Of a DNA stretch of 64,000 nucleotides, positions 28,792 through 37,914 are shown one piece after another. The DNA comes from Symploca sp. SIO1C2. GTDB lineage: Bacteria > Cyanobacteriota > Cyanobacteriia > Cyanobacteriales > Coleofasciculaceae. The notes under the pieces are model-generated. The model did not search any database, was not told where the DNA came from, and saw nothing but the letters and a program-made list of their open reading frames with translations. How positions within the stretch are numbered: position 1 is the first letter of the stretch; each line of letters starts with the position of its first letter. The stretch is from the NCBI GenBank assembly GCA_010672925.1, contig JAAHFP010000001.1, positions 639,250 to 703,249 on the forward strand, read 5' to 3'. The position numbers were made by a program, and so were the translations under genes.

Positions 28792-30216
28792 TTATGTTTT
28801 CACTGATACTGTTTTCTTTTTTCTTTTCATCTGAGAAAAAATTCGATAGGAATGGTTCTCTGGATTTAGCTCAATTTCTGGCGGTGCTTCTGACATCTCT
28901 ACTAAGTTGTATTGCACATCTTCAGCATATACACCAAGAGTTACTTGCAGAACTTCCAAAAAGTTAATTAACCACTGGCAATCTGATGCTGATTGGCTTT
29001 GATAATGTTCAATTAATTGGGCAATACGACATTCTAGGTTAGTGCGGCTTTGTGGGCAAAGCAATACTAGTTTGAGGAGTATAATTGCTAAAGTTAAATC
29101 TCTGCCTTGAGTCACTAAGTAAATAAATAAGGGGGAAGGATTGGCTTGATTAACCGTGATTAAGTACTCGATTAACCGATTACAGGTTCTCAGTAGCAGC
29201 TGATTGTCCCAAGGTTGAGTATGGTAGCTATCATAGAGATTGTCTAAGTATTGAATGAGTTGTTTTTTTGCTGTTTGGTCTAAATCTTGATCATTCAAGG
29301 AATAAAATAAATAGTTGAGTAGATTATGTTTAAAATCTTTGTAGCAAATATCCTGAGCTTGATTGATAAAAATTCGAGCCAAATTGGTGTAACTAAAGGA
29401 GCTACGTTTTTGTAAAATTTTCTTAATCAGAGACAAAACTTTCTTGCCGATAACTGTCGGGTTAGGTGAGTTGCCTGATTGCTGACCAGTTACACTCAAA
29501 CGAGCTGTATACATTGCCAGTTGAGACCTGAACTCTTTCTTAAGTGCAAGAGAGCGAGTTTTGGCAGTGGTTTTCTGCTTAAGAGATTTTTTCTGATCTA
29601 CTGATTGATAAACTAACAGGTAGGAGTTGTAGCGTTGACTCCAATTGCTTGATTGATGATCATTAATTTTCAAAGTCAATTGCAACAATTCTTGGTAATC
29701 CTGGCTTGCAATAAAATTTCTGCGCCATAACTGCAAAATTTTCATATTTCTAGGAGAGACTTCTTTATGGTCTAAATTAATTGCAATTAGTTGAACTAAC
29801 TCTTGGGTATACTGTTCTTTTCTAGCTGCATTCCAGTTATTTAGCAAAATATAGATAGACCGTTTAAAGGTATTTAAAAAAGTTTCTTCCGCACCAGAAA
29901 CTGCAATTTTAATTAATGCTTGTTGAAGTTGAGAGTCAACTACTTGAGTTGGTTCAATAAATAACTGCTTGAATTTTTGTAAAACTAGCTCAGGTGCTGC
30001 TTGTTTAACTTGCTGAATAAAAAATATACAGATAGTTTCTGATGCTTGTGCAAGGAGAATATCAGGCTTTAAATTGCTTGAATTTACGTATTTAACTGAA
30101 ATTTCATCATAAGATAAAATTGACTGACTCTGTTTTAGAAATGGTATTGAACAGTTCTCAGTGGTAAGTCCAGGCAAAAAGTCGAGAGATTCCATAAAGC
30201 TACCAAAAACTATCAT
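28792..30216 (-). CDS. Conserved hypothetical helical protein, unrecognised
   Basis: Protein of 474 residues, or 467 if the second ATG (MESLDFLPG) is used. I do not recognise a family. It is almost wholly alpha-helical in character, with many Gln, Leu and Ile, no signal peptide and no membrane segment. A basic patch lies in the middle (KSLKQKTTAKTRSLALKKEF) and at the C-terminus (MKRKKKTVSVKT). The regular helices, for example NRLIEYLITVNQANPSPLFI, could be a helical-repeat scaffold. It sits between the HPt gene and the response regulator gene on the same strand, so a role in that signalling group is possible. Confidence 0.6.
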   Translation of the reverse strand: MIVFGSFMESLDFLPGLTTENCSIPFLKQSQSILSYDEISVKYVNSSNLKPDILLAQASETICIFFIQQVKQAAPELVLQKFKQLFIEPTQVVDSQLQQALIKIAVSGAEETFLNTFKRSIYILLNNWNAARKEQYTQELVQLIAINLDHKEVSPRNMKILQLWRRNFIASQDYQELLQLTLKINDHQSSNWSQRYNSYLLVYQSVDQKKSLKQKTTAKTRSLALKKEFRSQLAMYTARLSVTGQQSGNSPNPTVIGKKVLSLIKKILQKRSSFSYTNLARIFINQAQDICYKDFKHNLLNYLFYSLNDQDLDQTAKKQLIQYLDNLYDSYHTQPWDNQLLLRTCNRLIEYLITVNQANPSPLFIYLVTQGRDLTLAIILLKLVLLCPQSRTNLECRIAQLIEHYQSQSASDCQWLINFLEVLQVTLGVYAEDVQYNLVEMSEAPPEIELNPENHSYRIFSQMKRKKKTVSVKT

Positions 30217-30401
30217 ATCTTTAGTATCGTAGATTTTTTTTCCACGTTGGGTGATGGAAAACCCTTTCAGAAGATGATAGTTTTCTCTGTTTCTAGGTGA
30301 GCTATATTACCAACAAGCTTCTTCTAAGATCACAGGAAGTAGTGGGAAGTTTCTTTATTTTCTCAACACTCTACACCCCACACCCCACAATCTATACCCC
30401 G

Positions 30402-31043
30402 TCAGGCTATTCTGTTATCCATCGCCCAACGTGCTAACTCAGTGCGGTTATGCAGTCGGGTTTTGCTTAACATATTAGATACGTGAGTTTCAATTGTCCT
30501 CTGGCTAACTTTTAAATTCTTGGCGATTTCCCGATTAGCCATACCCTGTGCCAGTAAATGGATTACTTTCAACTCTGCTCGAGTTAATTCAATAGTTGTA
30601 TGAATTTTGCGGATAGGTTCGGGTTCTGGTCTTCCACGCTCAATAAAACGTTCAGTTTGTTTGAGGGAAGATTCCACCACCGCTACTAGTTCTTCTGGCT
30701 CAAATGGCTTCACCATATAGACATTTGCACCTGTATTTAGTCCCTTAATACGTTCTTGAGTTTGACCCTTTGCCGAAAGAACTAGTACGGGAATCCAGTT
30801 AATGCGAGGGTTTTGTCTAATCTGCTCTACTACGGTATAACCATCCATCTCAGGCATCATAATGTCACAAATGATCAGATCAGGGATATTGTCCTCTAAC
30901 AAAGAGAGCGCTTCTAAACCGTTAGTAGCAGTTATTACTGTATAACCTTGAAACTCTAAATAGTCTTGAACTAGTAAAATCAGGTTAGGATCATCATCTA
31001 CTAAAAGTAGTTGCTTGGTATCGCTAAAGATATTCTCTGGCAC
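30402..31043 (-). CDS. NarL/LuxR-type response regulator (Ycf29-like)
   Basis: Two-domain transcription regulator of 213 residues. The receiver domain begins LLLVDDDPNLILLVQDYLEF, has the phosphoacceptor Asp in LIICDIMMPEMDGY and the Lys of MVKPFEPEEL. The C-terminal LuxR-type helix-turn-helix is LTRAELKVIHLLAQG followed by REIAKNLKVSQRTIETHVS. This resembles Ycf29 of red-algal plastids and cyanobacteria. I chose the GTG at 31043 because AGGAGGGG lies 8 bases before it and the product begins just ahead of the receiver; an ATG frame extends to 31121 but adds an unrelated 26-residue leader. The target genes are unknown. Confidence 0.83.
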   Translation of the reverse strand: MPENIFSDTKQLLLVDDDPNLILLVQDYLEFQGYTVITATNGLEALSLLEDNIPDLIICDIMMPEMDGYTVVEQIRQNPRINWIPVLVLSAKGQTQERIKGLNTGANVYMVKPFEPEELVAVVESSLKQTERFIERGRPEPEPIRKIHTTIELTRAELKVIHLLAQGMANREIAKNLKVSQRTIETHVSNMLSKTRLHNRTELARWAMDNRIA

Positions 31044-31378
31044 TCTGTTGCCCCTCCTATGAAAGTTTTTACACTTGACTTGCTCCCAGTTCTTAAATAA
31101 TAACTTACCCATTATCTGCAAGTCCCTATTACCTATACCTACAATTTATTTTGCAATCAGGTATTATCTGTTACAAATAGGGTTTTTCCCATATTTATGG
31201 TGATAATTTTTACTAATCTAAATACCGAAGAATACTTAGTTTGTGCCTTGATTCAGAAAAATCATGCATAATCAAGATAATTTATACAATATATCCTATT
31301 GGGAAAATGATATGTACTGAAACGTAAATTGTAACTTATGATATTGTTTCCACCATTAACTAGGGCAGCGCGGCAGAA

Positions 31379-31476
31379 ATATAGCAGTCGCCAGGGCGGT
31401 TAAGAGATTCTCAGGTAAGGTAAGTTAACAAGGGGCTGCCATCCCCTTGTCCTAATCACCTTGGCGGTTGCTATAA
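31379..31476. mobile_element. MITE-like element, copy 1 (ATAGCAGTCGCCAGGGCGG ends)
   Basis: About 98 bp with inverted ends: ATAGCAGTCGCCAGGGCGGT on the left, and CACCTTGGCGGTTGCTATA on the right. The centre is the palindrome AAGGGGCTGCCATCCCCTT. The same element in reverse orientation is at 37471-37579, which establishes it as a mobile repeat rather than a chance hairpin. It has no coding capacity. Confidence 0.75.
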
Positions 31477-31613
31477 TCCACCAGTTTGAGCTCGATAGAA
31501 TCCTTACTATGCCTGAAAGTTGACTGTTGCCAGATGAGCTGCTTTCTACTTTCAAGTCAGACTCCCATGAGCTTTCACCTCACAACAAAAAATGAAAATC
31601 CCTCTCTTCACCG

Positions 31614-31866
31614 AAAGCGGCGGGAAGCCCATTCCTTAAGGGATGGAAGGGATAGCTGCCCGCCGCTTTGCTGCTACGCACCATGCTACGCAAAGGTTGT
31701 TTGTTCTTTGTTTTTTGTTTTTTGACAAACAACTAACAACCAACAACAAATAACACGTTAGCGTAGCGGGGCGAAGCCCAGTGCAATCCCCCGTGCTGTC
31801 TTCCGGGGGATGAGTTAAGTCTGGTGTGTCCCCGTATGCCCGTGTCCTCGCTTCCAGTGCGTCCAT
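31614..31866. mobile_element. IS200/IS605-like remnant with terminal hairpins and TnpB tail
   Basis: AAAGCGGCGGG (31614-31624) and CCCGCCGCTTT (31659-31669) make a perfect 11-bp stem that encloses a second hairpin, CCATTCCTTAAGGGATGG. At 31786-31811, ATCCCCCG and CGGGGGAT make an 8-bp stem. A - strand frame ending the element (EARTRAYGDTPDLTHPPEDS) looks like the C-terminal tail seen in some cyanobacterial TnpB proteins. The middle is replaced by a TTTGTTGTT-type repeat. This is a decayed element and no intact gene remains. Confidence 0.45.
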
Positions 31867-31869
31867 TTT

Positions 31870-32082
31870 CAGATTAGGAAGCAGGAGGCAGTAGGAAAGA
31901 AAGCTTGTGTAGTAATATTCTTAATCTTTTTTTTGGCAGGTTATTTTCGCTGTGCTGTATTAGAATACTAATTCAGTAAAATTACTTAGTATTTTTGTTC
32001 TATTAAATGAAATGCAGAATTTATCCTATGGGTTATAATAGTTATCAATCAAAGATTTAAGCCAAAAATCTATTCCCTCATT
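31870..32082. other. AT-rich gap without visible genes
   Basis: AT-rich sequence between the IS200/IS605-like remnant and the ACACCTAAAAT repeat. I see no gene, hairpin or tandem repeat in it. Confidence 0.4.
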
Positions 32083-32150
32083 TTAGGTGTGTTACCTCAG
32101 TAGTGGCACAGCTAAAATGGGAGAGTAGACATAGGTTGGGTTTGTCACAC
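32083..32150. repeat. ACACCTAAAAT-family repeat fragment
   Basis: ATTTTAGGTGTG and GCACAGCTAAAAT face each other. They are followed by ATAGGTTGGGTTTG, the core of the longer element at 15720-15850. The element runs up to the hypB stop codon, so the repeat and the 3' end of that gene touch. Confidence 0.55.
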
Positions 32151-32843
32151 CACGACATCCTGTCTCCCTTTTGCTTTGCTAATTTGAGTTCGCAGCCAAT
32201 CAAACCATTGTTCCAATCCTTCACCAGTTTTGGCAGATAAGGGAATAATCGTAACCTGGGGATTCATTTGACGCACGTTAGATTCAAGGCGCTGTATATC
32301 AATATCTAAGTAAGGTGCTAAGTCAGTTTTGGTAATCAATAAGCAGTCTGCTTCTTGAAACATAATTGGATACTTTAAAGGTTTATCTTCTCCTTCCGTA
32401 ATACTAAGTAGGGCAACTTTGGCGTGTTCTCCTACTTCAAACTCTGCCGGACAAACCAAATTACCAACATTTTCTACAAACACTAAATCAAAGTCTAATG
32501 GGTTGTATGCCTGGGCGAAAGTATGCATACCTCCCGACACCATTTGGGAATCTAGGTGACAGGAACGCCCAGTATTAATAGCAATGACTGGGACACCATA
32601 TTGCCGTAGACGTTCCGCATCTAATTCCGTTGTCATATCTCCCTCAATCACTGCCATTTTTAGCTCCTGATTAAGGGTGGAAAGGGTACGTTCTAATAAA
32701 ACTGTTTTCCCTGCACCGGGACTACTCATTAAGTTCAGACAAGTAATTTCCCAGTCATCAAAATGGGCACGATTATGATCTGCTCCTGTTTGATTGGCAT
32801 GGAGTAAGTTAATTTCTAAAGCGGCATTAAAGGTTTGGTGCAT
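32145..32843 (-). CDS. ghaB: HypB-family nickel-insertion GTPase (GhaB-like, guanidine hydrolase accessory)
   Basis: GTPase of 232 residues with P-loop [13 protein letters not shown] (about 39-51), the HypB metal motif [26 protein letters not shown] with another metal cysteine, and the G4 motif ITKTDL. HypB proteins deliver nickel with HypA to a client enzyme. The N-terminus lacks a long histidine stretch. No hydrogenase or other hyp gene is near. The client in this locus is the ureohydrolase gene just upstream, matching the arrangement Sll1077-Sll1078-Sll1079 in Synechocystis, where the HypA/HypB homologues (GhaA/GhaB) load nickel into guanidine hydrolase. General hydrogenase maturation is the alternative. 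Confidence 0.85.
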   Translation of the reverse strand: MHQTFNAALEINLLHANQTGADHNRAHFDDWEITCLNLMSSPGAGKTVLLERTLSTLNQELKMAVIEGDMTTELDAERLRQYGVPVIAINTGRSCHLDSQMVSGGMHTFAQAYNPLDFDLVFVENVGNLVCPAEFEVGEHAKVALLSITEGEDKPLKYPIMFQEADCLLITKTDLAPYLDIDIQRLESNVRQMNPQVTIIPLSAKTGEGLEQWFDWLRTQISKAKGRQDVVV

Positions 32844-32917
32844 ATTTATTTGTTGTTGGTTGTTGGTTATTTGTTATTGGTTCTTGAAAACTACATAAAT
32901 TATTGATAACGCTTATT

Positions 32918-33295
32918 TTAATTGATCAAATTTGGTTCTATTTCTGCTTGAGAATATTCAATGCGCTCAATTTTCAGTTCTCGTCCTGAACGAATATCCT
33001 CCATCGGCGCTTGACAGGTAGGACAGGCGTAGTTCAATCCGATGTTTGGTTTATATTGTTCTTGACAAGAATGACAAAAAGCAATCAAAGGTATCTCGCG
33101 AATTGCTAATTTGACTCCATCTAAAAAACTGTTGCGAGTTTGTGCGGTAAATGCGAACTGTAAACTTGCTGGTTCTACACAAGTGAATTGCCCAACAATC
33201 AAATGTATTGTTTCTATCTGTGGCTGCCGAGGTTGAGACTCATACCAGTCCTTGACTGTCAGTATAAGGGCTTTGGTCATATCAGTTTCGTGCAT
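32918..33295 (-). CDS. ghaA: HypA-family nickel chaperone (GhaA-like)
   Basis: Protein of 125 residues. The N-terminal MHE motif (His2) is the HypA nickel site. A zinc site is formed by two CxxC pairs, C74/C77 in FCHSC and C91/C94 in ACPTC. HypA hands nickel to its partner HypB and the client apoenzyme. The gene is 74 bases upstream of the hypB-family gene on the same strand. A terminator separates the pair from the ureohydrolase gene, so the two chaperone genes probably have their own promoter in 33296-33417. Confidence 0.88.
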   Translation of the reverse strand: MHETDMTKALILTVKDWYESQPRQPQIETIHLIVGQFTCVEPASLQFAFTAQTRNSFLDGVKLAIREIPLIAFCHSCQEQYKPNIGLNYACPTCQAPMEDIRSGRELKIERIEYSQAEIEPNLIN

Positions 33296-33420
33296 CTTGC
33301 ATTACCATTTGACTGATTTTTTTCATAATTTTTAAGTCTTGATCAAGCTCATTACCTCGATTTTCGTACATGAAAAACATGAGAGGTTGAGTATTTAAGA
33401 CTATTTTCCTTGAGAAGCTT

Positions 33421-33481
33421 AAAAAAAAAACTCTCCTCCAGTGGTAACCATACCGTAAATTGGTATACCAGGAGAGAGATT
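33421..33481 (-). terminator. Rho-independent terminator after gdmH
   Basis: Read on the - strand, CTCTCTCCTGGTATACC pairs with GGTATGGTTACCACTGGAGG followed by AGAG, with small bulges. A run of ten T (ten A on + at 33421-33430) follows at once. It lies about 190 bases past the gdmH stop and before hypA, in the right orientation to end gdmH transcription. Confidence 0.75.
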
Positions 33482-33666
33482 TTATAATCTATAAGTGATA
33501 ATTTGTGCTAGCCCAACTTATGAACCATAGGAGAAACGCTATAAGTAAGTAGGTGGAGATAAACCTAGCTATGTTATAAAACGTAAATACGCCTCAAACC
33601 CTTACAAATGACCAATTACAAAAGACGACCTTCACCAGTTAACTTTGATATTGCTGATCTACTTAG

Positions 33667-34860
33667 TCACTCCCATTTAACCAATTCTGGCTGTGACTCG
33701 GCATGAATATAAGCCGGTTGCGCTGAACGTGGTAATTGTCCAGAAATGACCAAATGAGCCATCGTATCACAAATGACGCGAGTTGCCATTAAAGCGGTGA
33801 TATCACTAATGTCATAAGGGGGAGAAACTTCTACTACTTCCAAACCGCAAACTGGGGTATTTTGTACGATTTTCTTCAACAAGTAGAGAGCTTCACGGGG
33901 AAGTAAACCTCCAGGTTCTGGCCATCCTGTACCAGGGACAAAACCTGCATCAATGCAATCGATATCAAAGCTAATCCACACACAGTCTGTGCCATCAGTT
34001 GCTCGCTCAATGGCAAAGTCTGCAGCAGCATCTAGCCCCATTTCTGTAATGTCGGTTACAGTCAGGATATTCGTAGCCCGTTCTCGGCAGACTTTTACCC
34101 CTTGACGGGGTACTTGCCAGCCTCCAATACCGAGTTGTACTAAGTTTTTTGCTGGAGCATTTTTGAGATTAGTGGCGTGAAACCAAGGGCAAGTATGCAT
34201 CCGTTCATCGAGATCGGTTTCTTGAGTATCCACATGGCGATCGAAGTGAATAATACCAACTTTTTGCTCACCTAGGTGACGACAAATGCCTCTAATAGTA
34301 GGAAAACCAATGGAGTGATCACCCCCTAAAATAATGGGAAATGCTCCTGAACTAAAAACGTGCGCCACACCTTTGGAAATTTGATCGAAGGACTTTTCGT
34401 TATTGGCGGGAATAGTAAAAATATCCCCTACATCACACAGGGTAATTTGCTCCCGTAAGTCAACACCGAGTTCAAAGTTGTAGGGAGTGTAAAGAGCGCT
34501 AATGCGCCGAATACCTTGGGGACCAAATCTTGTACCAGGACGATAGGTGGTTCCTGAATCATGGGGCACACCAATGATGGCGACATCGTAGTTCCCAACT
34601 TGGCGCACATCTTCTATATAAGGTGCTTTGAGGAAGGTATTAATCCCGGCATAGTGAGGCAGTTCCCCCCGTGAAAAAGTGGGAATTGTGCGATCGCGAA
34701 TACTTTCTGCTGCCTCTAAACCATATTTTAAACCTTGGTCAACTTCTTGCTGCCAGCCAGTTAAGGGAAGCTGTCTTTCTCGGTCCAAAGCCCATTGAGC
34801 TTCACTGGAATTTCCATCATTGCTAGCGTTGGGGGGGTGAAAGGGTAACTGTTCACTCAT
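33667..34860 (-). CDS. gdmH: Nickel-dependent guanidine hydrolase (GdmH, ureohydrolase family)
   Basis: Ureohydrolase of 397 residues. Metal ligands are H182 (GGDHS), D207, H209 and D211 (HFDRHVDT), D299 and D301 (SFDID). Agmatinases and arginases usually have DAHxD at the middle site; DRHVDT, the long N-terminal arm and WPEPGGLLPREALYL match Sll1077-type proteins, which were shown to hydrolyse guanidine to urea and ammonia with nickel (Funck et al. 2022, from memory). The HypA/HypB pair directly downstream gives strong support, since arginase-family manganese enzymes do not need nickel chaperones. Many databases would label it agmatinase (SpeB). I see no guanidine riboswitch in its leader. 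Confidence 0.87.
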   Translation of the reverse strand: MSEQLPFHPPNASNDGNSSEAQWALDRERQLPLTGWQQEVDQGLKYGLEAAESIRDRTIPTFSRGELPHYAGINTFLKAPYIEDVRQVGNYDVAIIGVPHDSGTTYRPGTRFGPQGIRRISALYTPYNFELGVDLREQITLCDVGDIFTIPANNEKSFDQISKGVAHVFSSGAFPIILGGDHSIGFPTIRGICRHLGEQKVGIIHFDRHVDTQETDLDERMHTCPWFHATNLKNAPAKNLVQLGIGGWQVPRQGVKVCRERATNILTVTDITEMGLDAAADFAIERATDGTDCVWISFDIDCIDAGFVPGTGWPEPGGLLPREALYLLKKIVQNTPVCGLEVVEVSPPYDISDITALMATRVICDTMAHLVISGQLPRSAQPAYIHAESQPELVKWE

Positions 34861-35045
34861 TAAATTGTTCCTACTACACTTGGGGATGGAGTACCAATAT
34901 TTTTGAAGCTTTAATGTATCTAAAGCTACAAAATATATCGAGTATAGTCGTTAGTCATTGGTCATTGAGACTCAATCTGAGGTGGGCAAAGTTTTGGGTG
35001 GGATTCCTTGAGCTTTGTATCCAATAATTATAAGTTCTCTCTTGT
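34861..35045. other. Leader and promoter region of gdmH
   Basis: AT-rich leader upstream of gdmH on the - strand. It includes a short ATTGGTC stretch at 34955-34968 of the TCATTGG family. I looked for guanidine-I riboswitch strings on both strands and found none. Confidence 0.45.
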
Positions 35046-35360
35046 CCCTTAGCTCCCCCAACTCCCCCAGCTTTCCCCAACTCCCCCATCTTCTCCAGCT
35101 CCCTCAGCTCCCTCAGCTCCCCCATCTTCCCCTGCTCCCTCAGCTCCCTCAGCTCCCCCATCTTCTCCAGCTCCCCCAGCTCCCTCAGCTCCCCCAGCTT
35201 TCCCCAGCTCCCTCAGCTCCCTCAGCTCCCCCAGCTTTCCCCAGCTCCCTCAACTCCCTTAGCTCCCCCAGCTTTCCCCAGCTCCCTCAGCTCCCTCAGC
35301 TCCCCCAGCTCCCTCAGCTCCCCCAACTCCCCCAGCTTCCCCAGCTTCCTCAACTCCCCA
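35046..35360. repeat. Long nonamer array (CAGCTCCCT / CAGCTCCCC)n, polypyrimidine-biased
   Basis: About 315 bp made of 9-base units of CAGCTCCCT, CAGCTCCCC, CAACTCCCC and CAGCTTTCC. Because the unit is a multiple of three, several frames stay open on both strands and give false genes of low complexity. The + strand is C/T rich, and the - strand has many GGGGGAG runs. It lies between divergent gdmH and ilvB. Shorter arrays of the same family are at 43861-43930, 44731-44754, 45641-45676 and 53370-53402. Confidence 0.92.
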
Positions 35361-35498
35361 TTGAAGCTCGATCTGCTGGTTTGACTCCCCAAAAGGTGTG
35401 TAAAAATAACATAAAGAAATGTTAAACAAAAGTTGAGTCCCCGATAACTAAAGACAAGACTTAAAATAACACCATCGTTATCATTTGAGGCTAATTCG

Positions 35499-37376
35499 GT
35501 GCAGTCCCCAACTATCTCCAATACCAGCACAATATCCCCAGCAACAGCGCTACCCAAAACTACCACCCGCCAAACCGGTGCTTTTGCTCTTATTGACTCT
35601 CTGAGACGTCATGGTGTCGAGCATATCTTCGGCTATCCTGGTGGAGCAATTCTGCCAATTTACGACGAACTGTATAAGTGGGAAGCTAGAGACGAAATAC
35701 AGCACATCCTAGTTCGACATGAGCAGGGAGCCGCCCATGCAGCAGACGGTTATGCCCGTGCCACTGGCAAAGTAGGTGTCTGTTTCGCCACTTCCGGTCC
35801 TGGAGCAACTAACTTAGTTACGGGTATTGCCACTGCTCACATGGATTCGATTCCTATGGTAGTAGTTACAGGTCAGGTAACCCGTGCAGCAATTGGCTCT
35901 GATGCCTTTCAGGAAACTGATATCTATGGCATTACCCTGCCAGTTGTCAAGCATTCTTACGTAGTGCGCGACCCCAAGGATATGGCGCGGATTGTTGCAG
36001 AAGCCTTTGATCTTGCTATTACAGGACGTCCTGGACCTGTGCTGATTGATATTCCTAAGGATGTCGGTTTAGAGGAATTTGACTATACACCAGTAGAACC
36101 TAGTACGGTTAAGTTACGGGGCTATCGTCCCACCATGAAAGGCAATCCTCGCCAAATCAACCAGGCACTCAATCTCATACGCTGGGCTAAACGACCTCTG
36201 CTATATGTAGGAGGTGGTACGATCGTTTCTAGTGCCCACGTCGAATTACAAAAATTAGCAGAAATCTTCCAAATCCCAGTCACCACAACCCTAATGGGTA
36301 AAGGTTCATTTGACGAATCCCATCCTTTATCTGTAGGGATGTTAGGGATGCATGGTACTGCTTATGCCAACTTTGCCGTAAGTGAGTGTGACTTGCTGAT
36401 TGCTGTAGGTACTCGTTTTGATGACCGGGTAACAGGCAAACTAGATCAATTTGCCTGCCATGCTCAAGTGATTCATATTGATATTGATCCGGCAGAGGTA
36501 GGGAAAAATCGAGAACCTCAAGTGCCAATTGTCGGTGATGTGCGGTTGGTGCTTAATAGCTTATTAAACCGCCATCAAGAATTGGGTATCTCACCGGAAC
36601 CGGAGCAAACTAAAGAGTGGTTGTTACGTATTAAACGTTGGCGTTTGGAATACCCCTTACAGGTACCTCAATATCCTGATAGTATCTCCCCTCAAGAAGT
36701 AATTGTGGAGTTAAGCCGTCAAGCACCCAATGCTTTCTACACAACAGATGTGGGTCAACATCAAATGTGGGCAGCACAATTCCTGAAAAATGGACCACGC
36801 CAGTGGATTACCAGTGGTGGTTTAGGAACCATGGGATATGGTTTACCCGCAGCCATGGGTGTGAAAGTAGCACTGCCAGACGAACAAGTAATCTGTATTG
36901 CTGGAGATGCCAGTATTCAGATGAATATTCAAGAATTGGGTACTTTGGCACAGTATGGCATCAATGTGAAAACCGTAATTATTAACAACGGTTGGCAAGG
37001 GATGGTGCGCCAGTGGCAACAGGCTTTCTTTGGAGAGCGCTACTCTTCATCGAATATGGAAGTTGGGATGCCTGACTTTGTAAAATTAGCTGAGGCTTAT
37101 GGGGTTAAAGGTATGCTCGTCAGCAGTCGGGATGAACTGCAAGAGGCCATCGCTCAAATCCTGGCTTATGATGGTCCGGTATTCGCAGATATCAGAGTTA
37201 CTAAGGACGAAAACTGCTATCCCATGGTTGCTCCTGGTAAGAGTAATGCTCAGATGCTCGGTTTACCAGAACGCAAGCAGCCAGAACCAACTGTAGAATC
37301 AATCGTGTGCAGTAACTGTGGTGCTCAAAATCTCCCCCATAACAACTTCTGTCCTGAATGTGGCACAAAGCTGTAG
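35499..37376 (+). CDS. ilvB: Acetolactate synthase large subunit with C-terminal zinc ribbon
   Basis: Catalytic subunit of 625 residues for the first common step of valine, leucine and isoleucine synthesis. Seen: [15 protein letters not shown], the catalytic Glu in [35 protein letters not shown], the FAD-side [15 protein letters not shown] and the thiamine-diphosphate motif [15 protein letters not shown] with [12 protein letters not shown]. The GTG at 35499 gives an N-terminal Ser/Thr/Pro-rich leader of about 25 residues. The last 22 residues form a CxxC...CxxC zinc ribbon (C604, C607, C618, C621), which is absent from ordinary enzymes of this family. The small subunit gene is not adjacent. 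Confidence 0.95.
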   Translation: MQSPTISNTSTISPATALPKTTTRQTGAFALIDSLRRHGVEHIFGYPGGAILPIYDELYKWEARDEIQHILVRHEQGAAHAADGYARATGKVGVCFATSGPGATNLVTGIATAHMDSIPMVVVTGQVTRAAIGSDAFQETDIYGITLPVVKHSYVVRDPKDMARIVAEAFDLAITGRPGPVLIDIPKDVGLEEFDYTPVEPSTVKLRGYRPTMKGNPRQINQALNLIRWAKRPLLYVGGGTIVSSAHVELQKLAEIFQIPVTTTLMGKGSFDESHPLSVGMLGMHGTAYANFAVSECDLLIAVGTRFDDRVTGKLDQFACHAQVIHIDIDPAEVGKNREPQVPIVGDVRLVLNSLLNRHQELGISPEPEQTKEWLLRIKRWRLEYPLQVPQYPDSISPQEVIVELSRQAPNAFYTTDVGQHQMWAAQFLKNGPRQWITSGGLGTMGYGLPAAMGVKVALPDEQVICIAGDASIQMNIQELGTLAQYGINVKTVIINNGWQGMVRQWQQAFFGERYSSSNMEVGMPDFVKLAEAYGVKGMLVSSRDELQEAIAQILAYDGPVFADIRVTKDENCYPMVAPGKSNAQMLGLPERKQPEPTVESIVCSNCGAQNLPHNNFCPECGTKL

Positions 37377-37470
37377 TTGGAAATTCGCGATCGCTCGTGG
37401 TCTGATGGGAAAAAGGGGTCGCTAGTGTGGAAGCTATACTATACTGCGCTTTCAACTATTATTTGGCAAA

Positions 37471-37579
37471 ATATAGCAACCGTCAAGGCGATTAGGACAA
37501 AGACAAGGGGCTGCCATCCCCTTGTTAACTAACTTGCCTTACTTGAGAAATGTCTTAACCGCCCTGGCGACTGCTATAA
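37471..37579. mobile_element. MITE-like element, copy 2 (inverted relative to 31379)
   Basis: The reverse complement reads TATAGCAGTCGCCAGGGCGG, TTAAGACATTTCTCAAGTAA, and so on to GACGGTTGCTATAT, matching copy 1 over nearly its whole length with small insertions. The central CAAGGGGCTGCCATCCCCTTG palindrome is kept. Confidence 0.75.
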
Positions 37580-37650
37580 ATGCAAGGAAATTGAATCTTT
37601 TGGCTCAATTTCCTTGCACCGCAAGTAGAAAATTCCTTACCACCTAACAC

Positions 37651-37866
37651 CCATTGGTGACAAGTTAAGGTAAAGATGTCGTTGTCAAGGGAGCAGAGGA
37701 GCAGAGGAGCGGAGGAGCGGAGGCGCAGAGGAGCAGAGGAGCGGAGGAAGAAGAATACAATTTTCCTTAACCCTTGGGTCTTTCCACATATGGGTTGTTT
37801 TTAGAACCACTACGCTATATATGGGAGTGGACAAAATGCACGACCTTTTAACTTGTCATCATTGCC
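37651..37866. mobile_element. MITE with CATTGGTGACAAGTTAA ends, copy A, carrying GAGCAGAGG array
   Basis: The left end CCATTGGTGACAAGTTAA is mirrored by TTAACTTGTCATCATTG at the right. The interior shares TTGTCAAGGGAG, TACAATTTTCC, ATATATGGGAGTGGACAAAA and TGCACGACC with the inverted copy at 43750-43969. Between these lies an array of about seven GAGCAGAGG/GAGCGGAGG nonamers (37689-37750). CACCTAA heptamers flank both ends. Confidence 0.75.
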
Positions 37867-37914
37867 TAACACCTAACACCTAACACCTACCACCTAACAC
37901 CTACCACCTATTCT
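37866..37914. repeat. Heptamer array (CACCTAA)n at the 3' end of the CNB/MGS gene
   Basis: Six units of CTAACAC/CTACCAC type run between MITE copy A and the stop codon of the - strand gene. Confidence 0.88.

Noticed and set aside
32145-33295. HypA/HypB as evidence for a NiFe hydrogenase locus
   Set aside because: No hydrogenase structural gene or other hyp gene is near, and the adjacent ureohydrolase with HFDRHVDT explains the nickel chaperones better.
34861-35045. Guanidine-I riboswitch before gdmH
   Set aside because: The conserved strings of that riboswitch were not found on either strand in the leader or in the gap after the gene.
35015-35425. A 136-residue Pro/Leu/Ser-rich open frame (and its antisense partner)
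   Set aside because: It is only the translation of the 9-base array, which keeps all frames open; no start signal or family.
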